From: Halobacteriovoraceae bacterium
Lineage (GTDB): Bacteria; Bdellovibrionota; Bacteriovoracia; Bacteriovoracales; Bacteriovoracaceae
Length of the DNA: 64,000 bases
NCBI GenBank assembly: GCA_020635115.1
Contig: JACKAK010000012.1
Coordinates: 14,448 to 78,447 of the forward strand
Direction: 5' to 3'
Below the pieces are notes generated by a model. It was not told the DNA's origin, made no database searches, and saw only the letters and a list, made by a program, of their open reading frames with translations. Each line of letters begins with the position of its first letter. Position 1 is the stretch's first letter. Both the position numbers and the translations under genes were made by a program. This document shows positions 8,775 through 18,184 of this stretch, piece by piece.

Positions 8775-10555
8775 TACTTAATCCACTTAAAATTAAGCTC
8801 CTTAATCTGTGGTTCAGATGGACGAGACGGTGCATCCGACATTAAATCTGTCGCAGAGGTTGTCTTTGGAAAAGCGATGACGTCTCTGATATTATTTGTT
8901 CCTACAAGTATCATCGTAACACGGTCGAGTCCAAGTGCAATTCCTCCATGAGGAGGTGTACCGTATCTTAGGGCCTCTATAAAAAAACCAAACTGATGTT
9001 GTACCTCTTCTTCGGTCATTCCAAGCAGCTCAAACATTCTTCTTTGTACACCTTGATCAAATATTCTTAAGGAGCCGCCACCAATTTCATGGCCATTACA
9101 AACAATATCATATGCCTCAGCATTGAGCTTTTTTATTTCTTCAGTACTACCATTTAAAAAGACATCCAGTTTATCTCTCTTTGGCATAGTGAAAGGATGA
9201 TGTTTTGCAAAGAATCTTTTTTCTCCCTCATCCCACTCGAAAAGAGGAAAATCATTGACCCATAAAAATTTGTAACCTTCACAATGAAGTTTATATTTGT
9301 CACCAATATTTCGTCTTAAAGCATCTGCACAGTCATGTACGACTTGTTCATTTTTATCAGCAAAAAAGAGCCATGTTCCTTGATTATCTTTTCCTTCAAT
9401 TCTTAGTGACTCAATTTTTTTATAGAGTTCATCGTCAATAAATTTTGAAATCCCACCACTTCTTTGTCCATTTTCTACTTTAAAAAAAGCAACTCCTTTG
9501 CCTCCAAATGGTGTCACAATATCCTTAAATGAATCAGTATCTTTTCTTGAAAAGTTAGCAATTTCAGCAGGAACAAAAAATGTTTTAATCAGACCACCTT
9601 GCTTGGCAACCTCATTAAATGTTGAAAAGCTAGATTCTTCAAAAAAAGCAGTCACATTGCGATGCTCTAGTCCAAATCTGATATCTGGCTTATCTGAACC
9701 ATATCTATCCATTGCTTCAGCATAACTCATGACCGGAACTTCAAAATTCTCATCAAGACTATATACTTTCTTTACGATTGCAGTGGTTATATTTTTAATA
9801 TATTCCTGAGTACAAAATGATACTTCAATATCGACTTGAGTAAACTCTGGCTGTCTATCGGCCCTTAAATCTTCATCTCTAAAACACTTAGTGATTTGAA
9901 AATATTTATCTGTTCCACCAATCATTAAGAGTTGTTTTAATGTTTGTGGAGATTGTGGAAGTGCATAGACGTGTCCCGGATGGACACGACTAGGAACAAG
10001 GTAATCTCTTGCACCTTCAGGAGTTGATTTATAAAGAATTGGTGTTTCTACTTCAATAAAATCTTGTGCTCTAAGAGTTTGTCTAATTGCAAATGTTGCA
10101 TCAGCTCTTTTTCTGAGAATATCTTGTAACTTTTGTGCTCTAAGATTTAAATATCTATATTTTAGCTTTAAATCTTCAGTGGCCTCTATTTTACCTGTAG
10201 GTAAAAATGGCAAATTGTCTTTATCCGACAAGGATAAGATATTTAACTCGTTCACTTCAATTTCAATTTCACCTGTGGCCATTTGTTTATTCAGTGCACT
10301 TTCAGGTCTTTTTCTGACTTTACCCTTGGCCTGTAATACTGACTCAAGTCCTATCTGTCTTCTCTTATCATCAAGATCATTGTGAGAGTATTTGTCAAAA
10401 CTTAACTGAATAAGTCCATATTTATCCCTTAGATCGATAAAATAGAGGCCACCAAGATTTCTCTCTTTGTTTACCCAACCGGTTAACTCCACAACTTGAC
10501 CAACATTTTCCGCATTTAATTCCCCACAAGTATGGGTCCTCATTAAACCTTTCAT
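8774..10555 (-). CDS. aspS: aspartyl-tRNA synthetase
   Basis: Class II synthetase that charges tRNA-Asp (possibly also tRNA-Asn). Domains in order: N-terminal OB-fold anticodon-binding domain (TCGELNAENVGQVVELTGWV), catalytic core with motif 2 (FRDEDLRADRQPEFTQVDIE), a bacterial-type GAD insertion (about residues 290-410), and motif 3 GIALGLDRVTMIL near the C terminus. 593 residues, the normal bacterial length. GGGAG lies nine bases before the first ATG; a second Met four codons on would also serve. Whether it is discriminating cannot be told, since gatCAB genes are not in the window. Confidence 0.97.
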   Translation of the reverse strand: MKGLMRTHTCGELNAENVGQVVELTGWVNKERNLGGLYFIDLRDKYGLIQLSFDKYSHNDLDDKRRQIGLESVLQAKGKVRKRPESALNKQMATGEIEIEVNELNILSLSDKDNLPFLPTGKIEATEDLKLKYRYLNLRAQKLQDILRKRADATFAIRQTLRAQDFIEVETPILYKSTPEGARDYLVPSRVHPGHVYALPQSPQTLKQLLMIGGTDKYFQITKCFRDEDLRADRQPEFTQVDIEVSFCTQEYIKNITTAIVKKVYSLDENFEVPVMSYAEAMDRYGSDKPDIRFGLEHRNVTAFFEESSFSTFNEVAKQGGLIKTFFVPAEIANFSRKDTDSFKDIVTPFGGKGVAFFKVENGQRSGGISKFIDDELYKKIESLRIEGKDNQGTWLFFADKNEQVVHDCADALRRNIGDKYKLHCEGYKFLWVNDFPLFEWDEGEKRFFAKHHPFTMPKRDKLDVFLNGSTEEIKKLNAEAYDIVCNGHEIGGGSLRIFDQGVQRRMFELLGMTEEEVQHQFGFFIEALRYGTPPHGGIALGLDRVTMILVGTNNIRDVIAFPKTTSATDLMSDAPSRPSEPQIKELNFKWIK

Positions 10556-10606
10556 TTCAAAAAACTCCCGTTGTCAAAGATGACCACTTTAGACTATTTT
10601 AGTCCT

Positions 10607-11080
10607 ATGCGCAATTTACAAGTTTTTAGCATATTCGTCTTAAAAGGTCTTTTGATAAGTATGCTTTTTTCATCTAAGTTCTTTGCAAATACACTTGAAG
10701 GTTACTCAAAGCTAAGACTCAAAATTCAAAATACGACTCTCAACATTTATTTAGCAAAAACGCCACTTCAACATAAAAATGGTCTATCAAATGTAAAAAG
10801 GGATGAGCTTGAAAGAAATTCAGGGATGCTTTTTCAAGGCCAAGAAGATAGAGTGCGTCAATTTTGGATGTACCATACATTTTTCCCACTCGATATTATT
10901 TTTTTAGATGAAAAATTCAAGATTGTTTATATAGAAAAGAAAATCCCAAATTCTCCCCCAAACAGTAATCAAAAGGTTCCTGAGGCCAGGCCGACGTATT
11001 GTAGACATGTACTAGAGATTCCAAGCGACTTGGACCTTGCAAAATTTTTAACTATAGGGATGGAACTTAAATTTTATTAA
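10607..11080 (+). CDS. exported DUF192 protein
   Basis: DUF192 proteins are small, often exported proteins of unknown role. Family features: LNIYLAKTPLQHKNGLSNVK, GMLFQG, the diagnostic FWMYHTFFPLDIIFLD and RHVLEIP near the end. MRNLQVFSIFVLKGLLISM is a good signal peptide, which favours the ATG at 10607; alternatives are ATG 10580 and TTG 10571, none with a clear ribosome-binding site. Divergent from aspS; its 3' end overlaps the convergent FtsB-like gene by four bases. Confidence 0.8.
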   Translation: MRNLQVFSIFVLKGLLISMLFSSKFFANTLEGYSKLRLKIQNTTLNIYLAKTPLQHKNGLSNVKRDELERNSGMLFQGQEDRVRQFWMYHTFFPLDIIFLDEKFKIVYIEKKIPNSPPNSNQKVPEARPTYCRHVLEIPSDLDLAKFLTIGMELKFY

Positions 11081-11862
11081 TGCTCACCTGCAAACATAAT
11101 AAGGTACTCATTTTGTGCAATAAATCCTAAATGATCACGAACAATTTTTTTCTGGTAGGTCTCATCGGTTGTGATTTTTTCAATTTCAGTAGTTATGATT
11201 AAATTGTCATCTTCAATACTTTTATAGACATTATCCCTTTGTAAAATAACACCTTTCTTTTTGTAGTAGTCTATTACTCCTCGGTCAGCAAACACTAGCC
11301 TAAAAAAAACAAAGGTACAGAAAAGCCAACCTGCTATAACCAGTTTTTCTATCCACTTTTCAGGTATTACATTTTTTGAATTTTTTTTAGTTATATAAAC
11401 AGGACTCGCTGGCGCCTTTTTGCCTTTGCGAATTTCTCCAGCAAATTCAATTTCTCCTACTCTACCTACAGTTTTTCTAATATTATCAGCGACTTTGGAG
11501 AATCGATCAAAAAAACTTTTTTTGGGAATAGTTTTTTCAAGCATTGGCCTTTGAAAATTACTTTTAAATTGCGATCGTGTTCCTGGAAAAGAAGTTCTAT
11601 GCGGCCTTATGGAATCATTTACTTTTGGAGGTAGTTTTGATTGATGAAGTTGACGAGTAGAAGTTCTATGTGAATTAAATCTCATCGTTTTTTCAGTCAA
11701 ATCTTGTGGCAATGGAGGAGGGGCAACTGGTGGCCTAGAGGGAGGAATGTTTTCCGTCCTACTGCGTTTAAGTTGTTTAGCTCTATTTCTTTCTATGGCC
11801 TTTCTCAATCTCTCACTGGAAATGGATTGGCCCACTTGTTGTTCTGTAGAATAGTTTTGCAA
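11077..11862 (-). CDS. FtsB/DivIC-like septum-formation initiator protein with long N-terminal extension
   Basis: The last 95 residues look like the FtsB/DivIC family: one membrane segment (LVIAGWLFCTFVFFRLVFA), a short coiled coil starting DRGVIDYYKKKGVILQRD, and the typical ending QKKIVRDHLGFIAQNEYLIMF. FtsB works in the FtsQLB divisome complex. Unlike usual FtsB (about 100 residues) it has a 165-residue cytoplasmic N-terminal region that is basic and proline-rich (PPSRPPVAPPPLPQ). The start is a TTG with AGGAAG eight bases upstream; no better start exists nearby. Assignment rests on the C-terminal pattern. Confidence 0.7.
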   Translation of the reverse strand: MQNYSTEQQVGQSISSERLRKAIERNRAKQLKRSRTENIPPSRPPVAPPPLPQDLTEKTMRFNSHRTSTRQLHQSKLPPKVNDSIRPHRTSFPGTRSQFKSNFQRPMLEKTIPKKSFFDRFSKVADNIRKTVGRVGEIEFAGEIRKGKKAPASPVYITKKNSKNVIPEKWIEKLVIAGWLFCTFVFFRLVFADRGVIDYYKKKGVILQRDNVYKSIEDDNLIITTEIEKITTDETYQKKIVRDHLGFIAQNEYLIMFAGEH

Positions 11863-11983
11863 AATTTACTTCCTGTAAAAGAAAAACATCCTGTTATTCT
11901 CATTGTAAATGCTTTCTAAATTTTTTTCAAATAGATATAGAAACTACTGAACGCATTGCGCAATTCATAATTAATCATTTTTA

Positions 11984-12847
11984 CTATTTAGTCTTAAATC
12001 TGTGTATAGAATCACTTACTAGTTCTTGGATATCAATCCAAAAAGTTCTTGAAAAAGAAAGGGATCTTAGATAGTCGAAAAACTGCATATAGTCTTTCCC
12101 ATACTGACTTTCAATTCCTTCGAGATTGTATTCACCTGCAATAAATACATTTCTAATTCCTTCAATGAGATTGTCTTGTGTATTTGATTCTAAAAGCAGG
12201 GTTTTTTCATCACAACTAAAACGAGCTAAAGTTGAAACATGATTAAGAAAGTCATAAAATTTTTTAAATATTTCAATGGCCTTTTGTGGGCCACCAAGAG
12301 GACCTAGTTTTAAAAACTGGTCTTCACGTTGAACACCATGTGAAGTAAAAAAAATATGGACTCCACTTTTTTTGGCATTCATCCACCAACTAAAACCAGG
12401 GTCACTGATATTGCAAACCATATCTTCCATGTAGGGAAAACGTTTATTAAGCATATTTTGTTCGATGGCCCTGGCCTGTCTGACAGTTTCTGTTTCAAAA
12501 TATGAAATACTTTCAAAGTCATTATCAGTTTCAATTCTTAGTTTTTTAATAACTTTTTTATCTTCAAAGCTAAGTTTAAGATAGGTTTGATAAATACTGT
12601 TTGTGGGTAGACCTCTGACACAAAAAGTTCCGATTCTTTTATCCAATCGATAGACCAGACCTGGCCCATTTGGTATTTGATTTCGATCGTCAACAATTTC
12701 GTTATTTTCTAGTTGCAAAAAATTTTGTTCAATTCTGGCCATTGTATTATTGTAATTTTCCGCACTATCAAAAGGATTATGTGAGGGCAGTTCATCGCTT
12801 AAGTCAATTGTAGTTTGAGCGAGTTTTGCCAAATCAAAAGAATCCAT
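11984..12847 (-). CDS. hypothetical protein, 287 residues
   Basis: I do not recognise the family. The protein is hydrophilic, with no signal peptide or membrane segment, and mixed alpha/beta in appearance. Noticeable stretches are PNGPGLVYRLDKRIGTF, a Trp-rich segment DPGFSWWMNAKKSG and LKLGPLGGPQKAIEIFKKF. The start is supported by AAGGAT five bases before ATG. A small hairpin (ATGCTTT/AAAGCAT, 12865-12884) lies in its leader. It follows the YihY-like gene on the same strand, about 100 bp downstream. Confidence 0.7.
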   Translation of the reverse strand: MDSFDLAKLAQTTIDLSDELPSHNPFDSAENYNNTMARIEQNFLQLENNEIVDDRNQIPNGPGLVYRLDKRIGTFCVRGLPTNSIYQTYLKLSFEDKKVIKKLRIETDNDFESISYFETETVRQARAIEQNMLNKRFPYMEDMVCNISDPGFSWWMNAKKSGVHIFFTSHGVQREDQFLKLGPLGGPQKAIEIFKKFYDFLNHVSTLARFSCDEKTLLLESNTQDNLIEGIRNVFIAGEYNLEGIESQYGKDYMQFFDYLRSLSFSRTFWIDIQELVSDSIHRFKTK

Positions 12848-12951
12848 TCTTTATCCTTCTCAAGATGCTTTTTCCGTAAAGCATTGATTTGGTTTTAAAT
12901 TATTTGTTGCACTTTATTAAGCTAAAGTACATCTATTATTCTATAAACTTG

Positions 12952-13893
12952 TTATAAATTTGGCAATGACTTCTTGGAACCAATATTGTTGATATCACCT
13001 TTTAGTTTTACTCCTAAAACTTGGCAAATAGTTGCACCAAAAAAGAAAAGTGCCATAGAAACAAATATCCACATCAAACCGACTATAAATGTATAGTAAT
13101 CCCCATAATTTTCGATTAATCCATTCCGTACATATTTAAAATAAATCCAAAAAAGGTTTTTTGATAAGAAGATGCTGACAATAAAAAAAAAGGCTCCAAA
13201 AAAAGCTGATTTTGTAGATATATTCCAACTAAAAAACCACTTATAGAGATAGGTAAAATAAGTACTAAAAATGATAAACTTCACAATGGGCGAATACATA
13301 AGTGAATCAAAATTAAATTCAAAGATGTATACCATGGGGTCGTGGAGAGATGGAAGATAATCTAGTATAAAATTTACAATTCTTACGTCTTGGAAAAGAT
13401 TAAAAACGAAATTTAATATTACAGGAATAATATACATGACGACTAGCAAAAGGATAGTACCTAAGAGTATCACAATGCCTTTCAGATGTTTAAAAAAACT
13501 TGTATGTGATTTATCATTTGTCATTAAATAAAGACCATTCCAAACAGAGTTAAAAAATGAAACGGCCGTTATCGAAAGTAAAAAAAGATTTATAATCGTA
13601 TTATTGCCTGTTGATAGTGGAGCAGTAATAATAGTTTTAACTTTTTCAAGAAGATCAGTTGTGGCCATTGGAAAAAAATCTGAAAGGATTTCAAAAAGCT
13701 TTATTTGTATAAAGTCTGTTTTACCAACCAATATACCAACTCCACGAATTGTCACAAGAATTAAGGGGACGATTGTCAGAATGAAATAAAATGTTGAGGA
13801 AGCTGCTAATGTGCCACCCTTTTTACGTCCAAAAAGCCGAATTGACATCCATATTAGTTGAACATATTTATTTTGAAGTATATTTTTTATCAC
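12952..13893 (-). CDS. YihY/BrkB-family inner-membrane protein
   Basis: Polytopic membrane protein of the YihY/virulence-factor BrkB family (once misnamed RNase BN). Family signature is the N-terminal LAASSTFYFILTIVPLIL, then about five more hydrophobic segments, and the conserved-looking GLYLMTNDKSH and FVSMALFFFGATICQVLG near the end. 313 residues is typical. The start is a GTG without a strong ribosome-binding site. Divergent from the proline iminopeptidase gene across 47 bp. Function of the family is not settled. Confidence 0.85.
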   Translation of the reverse strand: MIKNILQNKYVQLIWMSIRLFGRKKGGTLAASSTFYFILTIVPLILVTIRGVGILVGKTDFIQIKLFEILSDFFPMATTDLLEKVKTIITAPLSTGNNTIINLFLLSITAVSFFNSVWNGLYLMTNDKSHTSFFKHLKGIVILLGTILLLVVMYIIPVILNFVFNLFQDVRIVNFILDYLPSLHDPMVYIFEFNFDSLMYSPIVKFIIFSTYFTYLYKWFFSWNISTKSAFFGAFFFIVSIFLSKNLFWIYFKYVRNGLIENYGDYYTFIVGLMWIFVSMALFFFGATICQVLGVKLKGDINNIGSKKSLPNL

Positions 13894-13940
13894 TTTAATA
13901 TTTTAAGTGACATTTTATAATTAGCAACAAGGAATTCAAT

Positions 13941-14879
13941 ATGTCTCTGTATCCAGCAATAGAACCTTACAATTGTGAATTTTTAAAAGTAAGTGATATT
14001 CACACTGTCTATTTTGAAGAGTGCGGAAATCCGCTTGGAGTTCCAGTGGTATTTTTGCATGGTGGCCCCGGTGGAGGTATACAAGTTGATTATAGACAGT
14101 ACTTTAATCCAAATAAGTATCGCGTCATACTTTTTGACCAAAGAGGATGTGGAAAAAGCACTCCTTTTGCTGAGTTAAGAGAAAATACCACTTGGGATTT
14201 AGTAGAGGATATTGAAAAAATTCGAAAATATCTGAAAATTGATAAATGGGCCGTCTTTGGTGGTAGTTGGGGTTCTACCCTTTCTTTAACTTATGCCATA
14301 ACTTATCCAGATAAGTGTTTGGCCCTTTTCCTAAGGGGTATTTTTCTTTTGAGAAAAAAAGAGATTGATTGGTTTTATCAAGAGGGAGCTTCTCGTATAT
14401 TTCCAGATGCTTGGGAAAAATATCTAGGGCCAATTCCAATTGATAAAAGAAATCAATTACTAGAAGCTTATCATGAAATTCTAACTGGCAATGATGAGGA
14501 TCTCAAGCTCACAGCAGCTAAAGCGTGGTCAGTTTGGGAAGGAAGTACGAGTAAGTTAATACCATCTTCGAAGTTAATAGAACAAAATGGGGCCGATGAT
14601 TTTGCAATCGCATTTGCGAGAATTGAATGTCATTATTTTAAAAACAAGGGTTTTTTTGAAGATGAGAATTTTATTTTTCAAAATTTGGATAAAATTCGTC
14701 ATATTCCAGCAGTCATTGTTCAAGGAAGATATGATGTGGTTTGTCCGGCAGAAACTGCCTGGGAGCTTCACAGGCAATGGCCAGAAGCACAATTTGTCAT
14801 GATAGACGACGCTGGGCATTCACTATCAGAAAAAGGTATTCAGGTTGCTATGGTTAAGGCCACAGATGAATTTTTCTAG
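13941..14879 (+). CDS. pip: proline iminopeptidase (peptidase S33)
   Basis: Cytosolic serine peptidase that removes N-terminal proline. The full family pattern is present: start MSLYPAIEPY, HGGPGGG oxyanion region, LFDQRGCGKS, nucleophile GGSWGS (about residue 112), Asp in QGRYDVVCP and His in DDAGHS. 312 residues matches bacterial Pip. AAGGAA lies eight bases before ATG. It precedes the M16 protease gene on the same strand with its own apparent promoter between, consistent with a peptide-degrading lifestyle. Confidence 0.93.
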   Translation: MSLYPAIEPYNCEFLKVSDIHTVYFEECGNPLGVPVVFLHGGPGGGIQVDYRQYFNPNKYRVILFDQRGCGKSTPFAELRENTTWDLVEDIEKIRKYLKIDKWAVFGGSWGSTLSLTYAITYPDKCLALFLRGIFLLRKKEIDWFYQEGASRIFPDAWEKYLGPIPIDKRNQLLEAYHEILTGNDEDLKLTAAKAWSVWEGSTSKLIPSSKLIEQNGADDFAIAFARIECHYFKNKGFFEDENFIFQNLDKIRHIPAVIVQGRYDVVCPAETAWELHRQWPEAQFVMIDDAGHSLSEKGIQVAMVKATDEFF

Positions 14880-14905
14880 AAATCAATCTTTTGGTATACT
14901 GTCGC

Positions 14906-14911
14906 TATAAT
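14906..14911 (+). promoter_or_regulatory. possible -10 box of the M16 protease gene
   Basis: TATAAT lies 24 bases upstream of the TTG start and 7 bases before the GAGGAG ribosome-binding site. No good -35 hexamer is seen at the expected distance, so this is only a suggestion that the gene can be transcribed separately from pip. Confidence 0.35.
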
Positions 14912-14929
14912 TTTTATGAGGAGTTCATT

Positions 14930-17845
14930 TTGAAATTAAGTATTAAATTATTCACCCTTCTCCTTTTCATGTTTCCCTTTTTGATTAGTTGTCAAAAAGT
15001 CAATTCTCACAAAATGGAACAAAGTAAAGACTTTCCAGATATGTACACAATGACTTTGAGAAATGGATTGAAAGTTGTTTTTTATAAAAACACGATGAAG
15101 CCCGAGTTTTATGCTGAAATTCTAGTTAATTCAGGTTCGAAGGAAGATCCATTGGATGCGACTGGTTTGGCCCACTATTTAGAGCATTTGTTGTTTAAAG
15201 GGAACAGGTTTATTGGAACTACAAATTGGACAGAGGAATCTAAACACTACAATAAGGTAGTTGAATTGTATGATCAGAGACAAAAAGAAAAAGATGAACA
15301 AAAAAGAATGGAAATTGACAAGGAGATTGATAAACATTCAGTGGCCGCGGCCAAGTATGCAATTCTCAATGAAATATCTGAAGTATACAAAAAAATGGGT
15401 GGACATGGTTTAAACGCAAGTACTTCAAAAGATAGAACAAATTATTTTCTCACATTACCTAAAAACAAATTAGAGCAATGGGCCTATATTGAATCAGAGA
15501 GGTTGAAAAATCCAGTTTTCCGACTTTTTCAATGGGAGCTTGAAATTGTTTTTGAAGAAAAGAATCGTGCTTTAGACAATGCATTTAGACAAATGTTAAA
15601 AGCATCAATGGATGAAATTTTCCAAGATCATCCATATTCTAACACTACACTTGGAACTTCTGAGCATTTAAAAAACCCGAGAATATCTAAGGTTCAAGAA
15701 TATTTTGATAAGTATTATGTCCCCAATAACACCTCAATTATTATTACGGGAGATTTGAACCCTTCTGAAGTAGAAAATGTAGTAAATAAGTATTTTACTA
15801 ATTGGAAGTATAAAAAGATCCCTTTCAAACAGTATCCAAAAGTAAGACCTCCAAAATCTCGAATTTATAAGGAAATTTTTCACCAATCAGAACCTACGGT
15901 GTTTATGTCTTATCTCATTCCAGGGGCAACGGACGACGATGCTGAGGCCCTTACAGTTTTAGATATGATTTTAGACAATGCTCAGGCAGGGTTATTGAAT
16001 TTAAATTTGAATTTAAATCAGAAATTGAAGTCAGCAAGTTCTTTTCCTTTTGTCTTTAAGGATTATGGTATCCAATTTTTATATGGAACACCTAAACAGG
16101 GTCAAAGTTTAGAAGAAGTAGAGCAATTATTGCGTGATCAAATTGCCAAGGTCGTAACAGGTGATTTTGATGAATCTTTAATCTCAGCGATTATAAATGA
16201 CTTCAAAAAGAAAGAGGCACAAAAGTTAGAAGACAATGAAACGCTAGCAACTCCTATTAGAAATGCTTTGATGTATGAGAAGGATCCAGAATATGGTTTG
16301 AAGTTTCTCGACAGGATTTCAAAAGTGACTAAAAAAGATGTCATTCGAGTAGCAAAAAAGTATTTTCTTGGGGGTTATGTCAGTGTGTTTAAGAAAACGG
16401 GACAACCCAATATAGCAAAATTTTCAAAACCTGAAATTACTCCTTTGAATTTTCTTGAAACTCAGCCTTCAGAATTTAAGAAAGCAGTTGATAAGCTCCC
16501 AACGATTGAAGTGGGCCCTACATTTATTTCTTATGATAAAGACATAACCATTAAAGATCTCAATGCGAAAACAAAAATATATCAAGTTAAAAATCCTCTA
16601 AATAATGTCGCTGATATTCAATTTATTTATCATTATGGTTCTCACCTTGATCGTAAAATTTGCACATATATTAATGCACTTGAATATGCAAATGCAGGGA
16701 CGATTGAACCAACTGACTTTAACAAAAGACTATATTCACTAGGGCTAAATCATTCAATAACCTGTGATAAAAAATATATTATAGTTTCACTTTCGGGATT
16801 AGAAGAAAATCTGGGAATAGGACTTTCTCTATTAAAGGACCTTATTCTCAGACCATCAATAGATGATAAAAAATTTCTTTTTCATATCGAGAAAATTATC
16901 AAAGATCGAATTGAAATGCTTAAAGAGCCGAAATTTCTTTTCTCTGGTTTAGAAGAAAAAATATTAAATGGTGAAAAATCTGATTTTTTAAGAGAGCTTA
17001 GTAATGCAGAGTTGAAGACTCTCACTTCTAAAGATCTACCTGCGATGATTGCAAAAATTAAAGATGCTAAATCAGAAATTCTTTTTACAGGAAAACAAAG
17101 TTTGGAAGAAGTAAAAAAACTCTTAATTGCTCAATATTTCGAACAAGACCTGACGACTCCAACCTATCCAGAGTATTTGCCCCAAAAGTATATCAATCCT
17201 AAAAAACCCATTATCTACGCTCTAGATAAAAAAGATATGAAACAATCTCATGTCGGAATACTTTTTGGAAGTGACATTGTAAGTCCAGATGATTTTGTTC
17301 GCAAAAGAGACGATCAAATTTTTACCCTTTATTTTGGTTCAGGAATGTCCTCGATCGTCTTTCAAGAAATAAGAGAAAAAAGATCTTTAGGATATGTAGC
17401 TATGACTTATGTTGAAGAAGGACAGAATAAAGGCGAACAGAATCTTCTGACTGGTTTTATAGGTACTCAATCTGATAAAACAAATGATGCAGTTAGAGCT
17501 TTTCAAGAGCTAATTCAAAATATTCCATGGGAAAAAGATCGTTTTGATTCGTCTTTGCACGGGATGAGCAATCAAATTAAAACGAAAACAATTAGTTTTC
17601 GTGAATTAGCTTTTAATGTGAGAAACTGGTCACAGCTTGACTATGTTTTTGATCCGAGACAAAAAGTTTATGAGATCATTAATAAATTAAGTTTTGAAAA
17701 TTTCACTGATTTTGCTAAAAAGAATTACCAGGTTAACAATATCACTTATTATATTGTGGGAGATTTACAAAAATCAAATATAGAGGAACTTTCAAAAAAC
17801 TATGAAGTAAAAAAATTAAGTATCAAGGATCTCTTTCATTTTTAG
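14930..17845 (+). CDS. M16 (insulinase/pitrilysin-type) zinc metalloprotease lipoprotein
   Basis: Large M16-family protease, two M16 halves in one chain of 971 residues, like pitrilysin. The inverted zinc motif is HYLEH (in GLAHYLEHLLFKG), with the downstream Glu region FEEKNRALDN supplying the third ligand. Further M16 domains follow, ending near NITYYIVGDLQ. GAGGAG six bases before a TTG decides the start; the N terminus is then MKLSIKLFTLLLFMFPFLISC, a lipoprotein signal with lipobox LISC. It should sit in the envelope and degrade peptides. The 3' end overlaps a convergent small gene by 23 bp. Confidence 0.92.
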   Translation: MKLSIKLFTLLLFMFPFLISCQKVNSHKMEQSKDFPDMYTMTLRNGLKVVFYKNTMKPEFYAEILVNSGSKEDPLDATGLAHYLEHLLFKGNRFIGTTNWTEESKHYNKVVELYDQRQKEKDEQKRMEIDKEIDKHSVAAAKYAILNEISEVYKKMGGHGLNASTSKDRTNYFLTLPKNKLEQWAYIESERLKNPVFRLFQWELEIVFEEKNRALDNAFRQMLKASMDEIFQDHPYSNTTLGTSEHLKNPRISKVQEYFDKYYVPNNTSIIITGDLNPSEVENVVNKYFTNWKYKKIPFKQYPKVRPPKSRIYKEIFHQSEPTVFMSYLIPGATDDDAEALTVLDMILDNAQAGLLNLNLNLNQKLKSASSFPFVFKDYGIQFLYGTPKQGQSLEEVEQLLRDQIAKVVTGDFDESLISAIINDFKKKEAQKLEDNETLATPIRNALMYEKDPEYGLKFLDRISKVTKKDVIRVAKKYFLGGYVSVFKKTGQPNIAKFSKPEITPLNFLETQPSEFKKAVDKLPTIEVGPTFISYDKDITIKDLNAKTKIYQVKNPLNNVADIQFIYHYGSHLDRKICTYINALEYANAGTIEPTDFNKRLYSLGLNHSITCDKKYIIVSLSGLEENLGIGLSLLKDLILRPSIDDKKFLFHIEKIIKDRIEMLKEPKFLFSGLEEKILNGEKSDFLRELSNAELKTLTSKDLPAMIAKIKDAKSEILFTGKQSLEEVKKLLIAQYFEQDLTTPTYPEYLPQKYINPKKPIIYALDKKDMKQSHVGILFGSDIVSPDDFVRKRDDQIFTLYFGSGMSSIVFQEIREKRSLGYVAMTYVEEGQNKGEQNLLTGFIGTQSDKTNDAVRAFQELIQNIPWEKDRFDSSLHGMSNQIKTKTISFRELAFNVRNWSQLDYVFDPRQKVYEIINKLSFENFTDFAKKNYQVNNITYYIVGDLQKSNIEELSKNYEVKKLSIKDLFHF

Positions 17846-18086
17846 TTTCACGAGAGTAGCCTAATTCTTTGGCCCGTTTGAAATAATGACGGGCCTTCTG
17901 TGTTTGCCCATTTTCTTCATAAATGAGACCAGTCACATAACATCCAGGAGCATTTTGCTCATTTATACAGGTCCATTCATGAATTTCAAGTTTATATATA
18001 AAATAAAGTGCAGTAAGCACGCTGAGGGATGATAGAAATATCAATAAGTTATTTCGTATTTTTTTTCTGTTAACTTTACTTTCCAT
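17823..18086 (-). CDS. small membrane-anchored protein with one TPR/Sel1-like repeat
   Basis: 87 residues: a basic N terminus, one membrane segment (NLLIFLSSLSVLTALYFIY), then a single helix-turn-helix repeat (CYVTGLIYEENGQTQKARHYFKRAKELG) that fits TPR/Sel1 spacing. It could be a bitopic scaffold or a degraded remnant of a longer repeat protein; I cannot tell. AGGCAGG lies just before the ATG. Its 3' end overlaps the M16 protease gene. Confidence 0.65.
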   Translation of the reverse strand: MESKVNRKKIRNNLLIFLSSLSVLTALYFIYKLEIHEWTCINEQNAPGCYVTGLIYEENGQTQKARHYFKRAKELGYSRETKNERDP

Positions 18087-18184
18087 ACCTGCCTGGCCTT
18101 ATATTTGTGAAATACTTATGTTAAAATACTTCCAATATATATTATAACAATGAAAGAAAAGAAACTTCATAAAAAAGGACTTTT

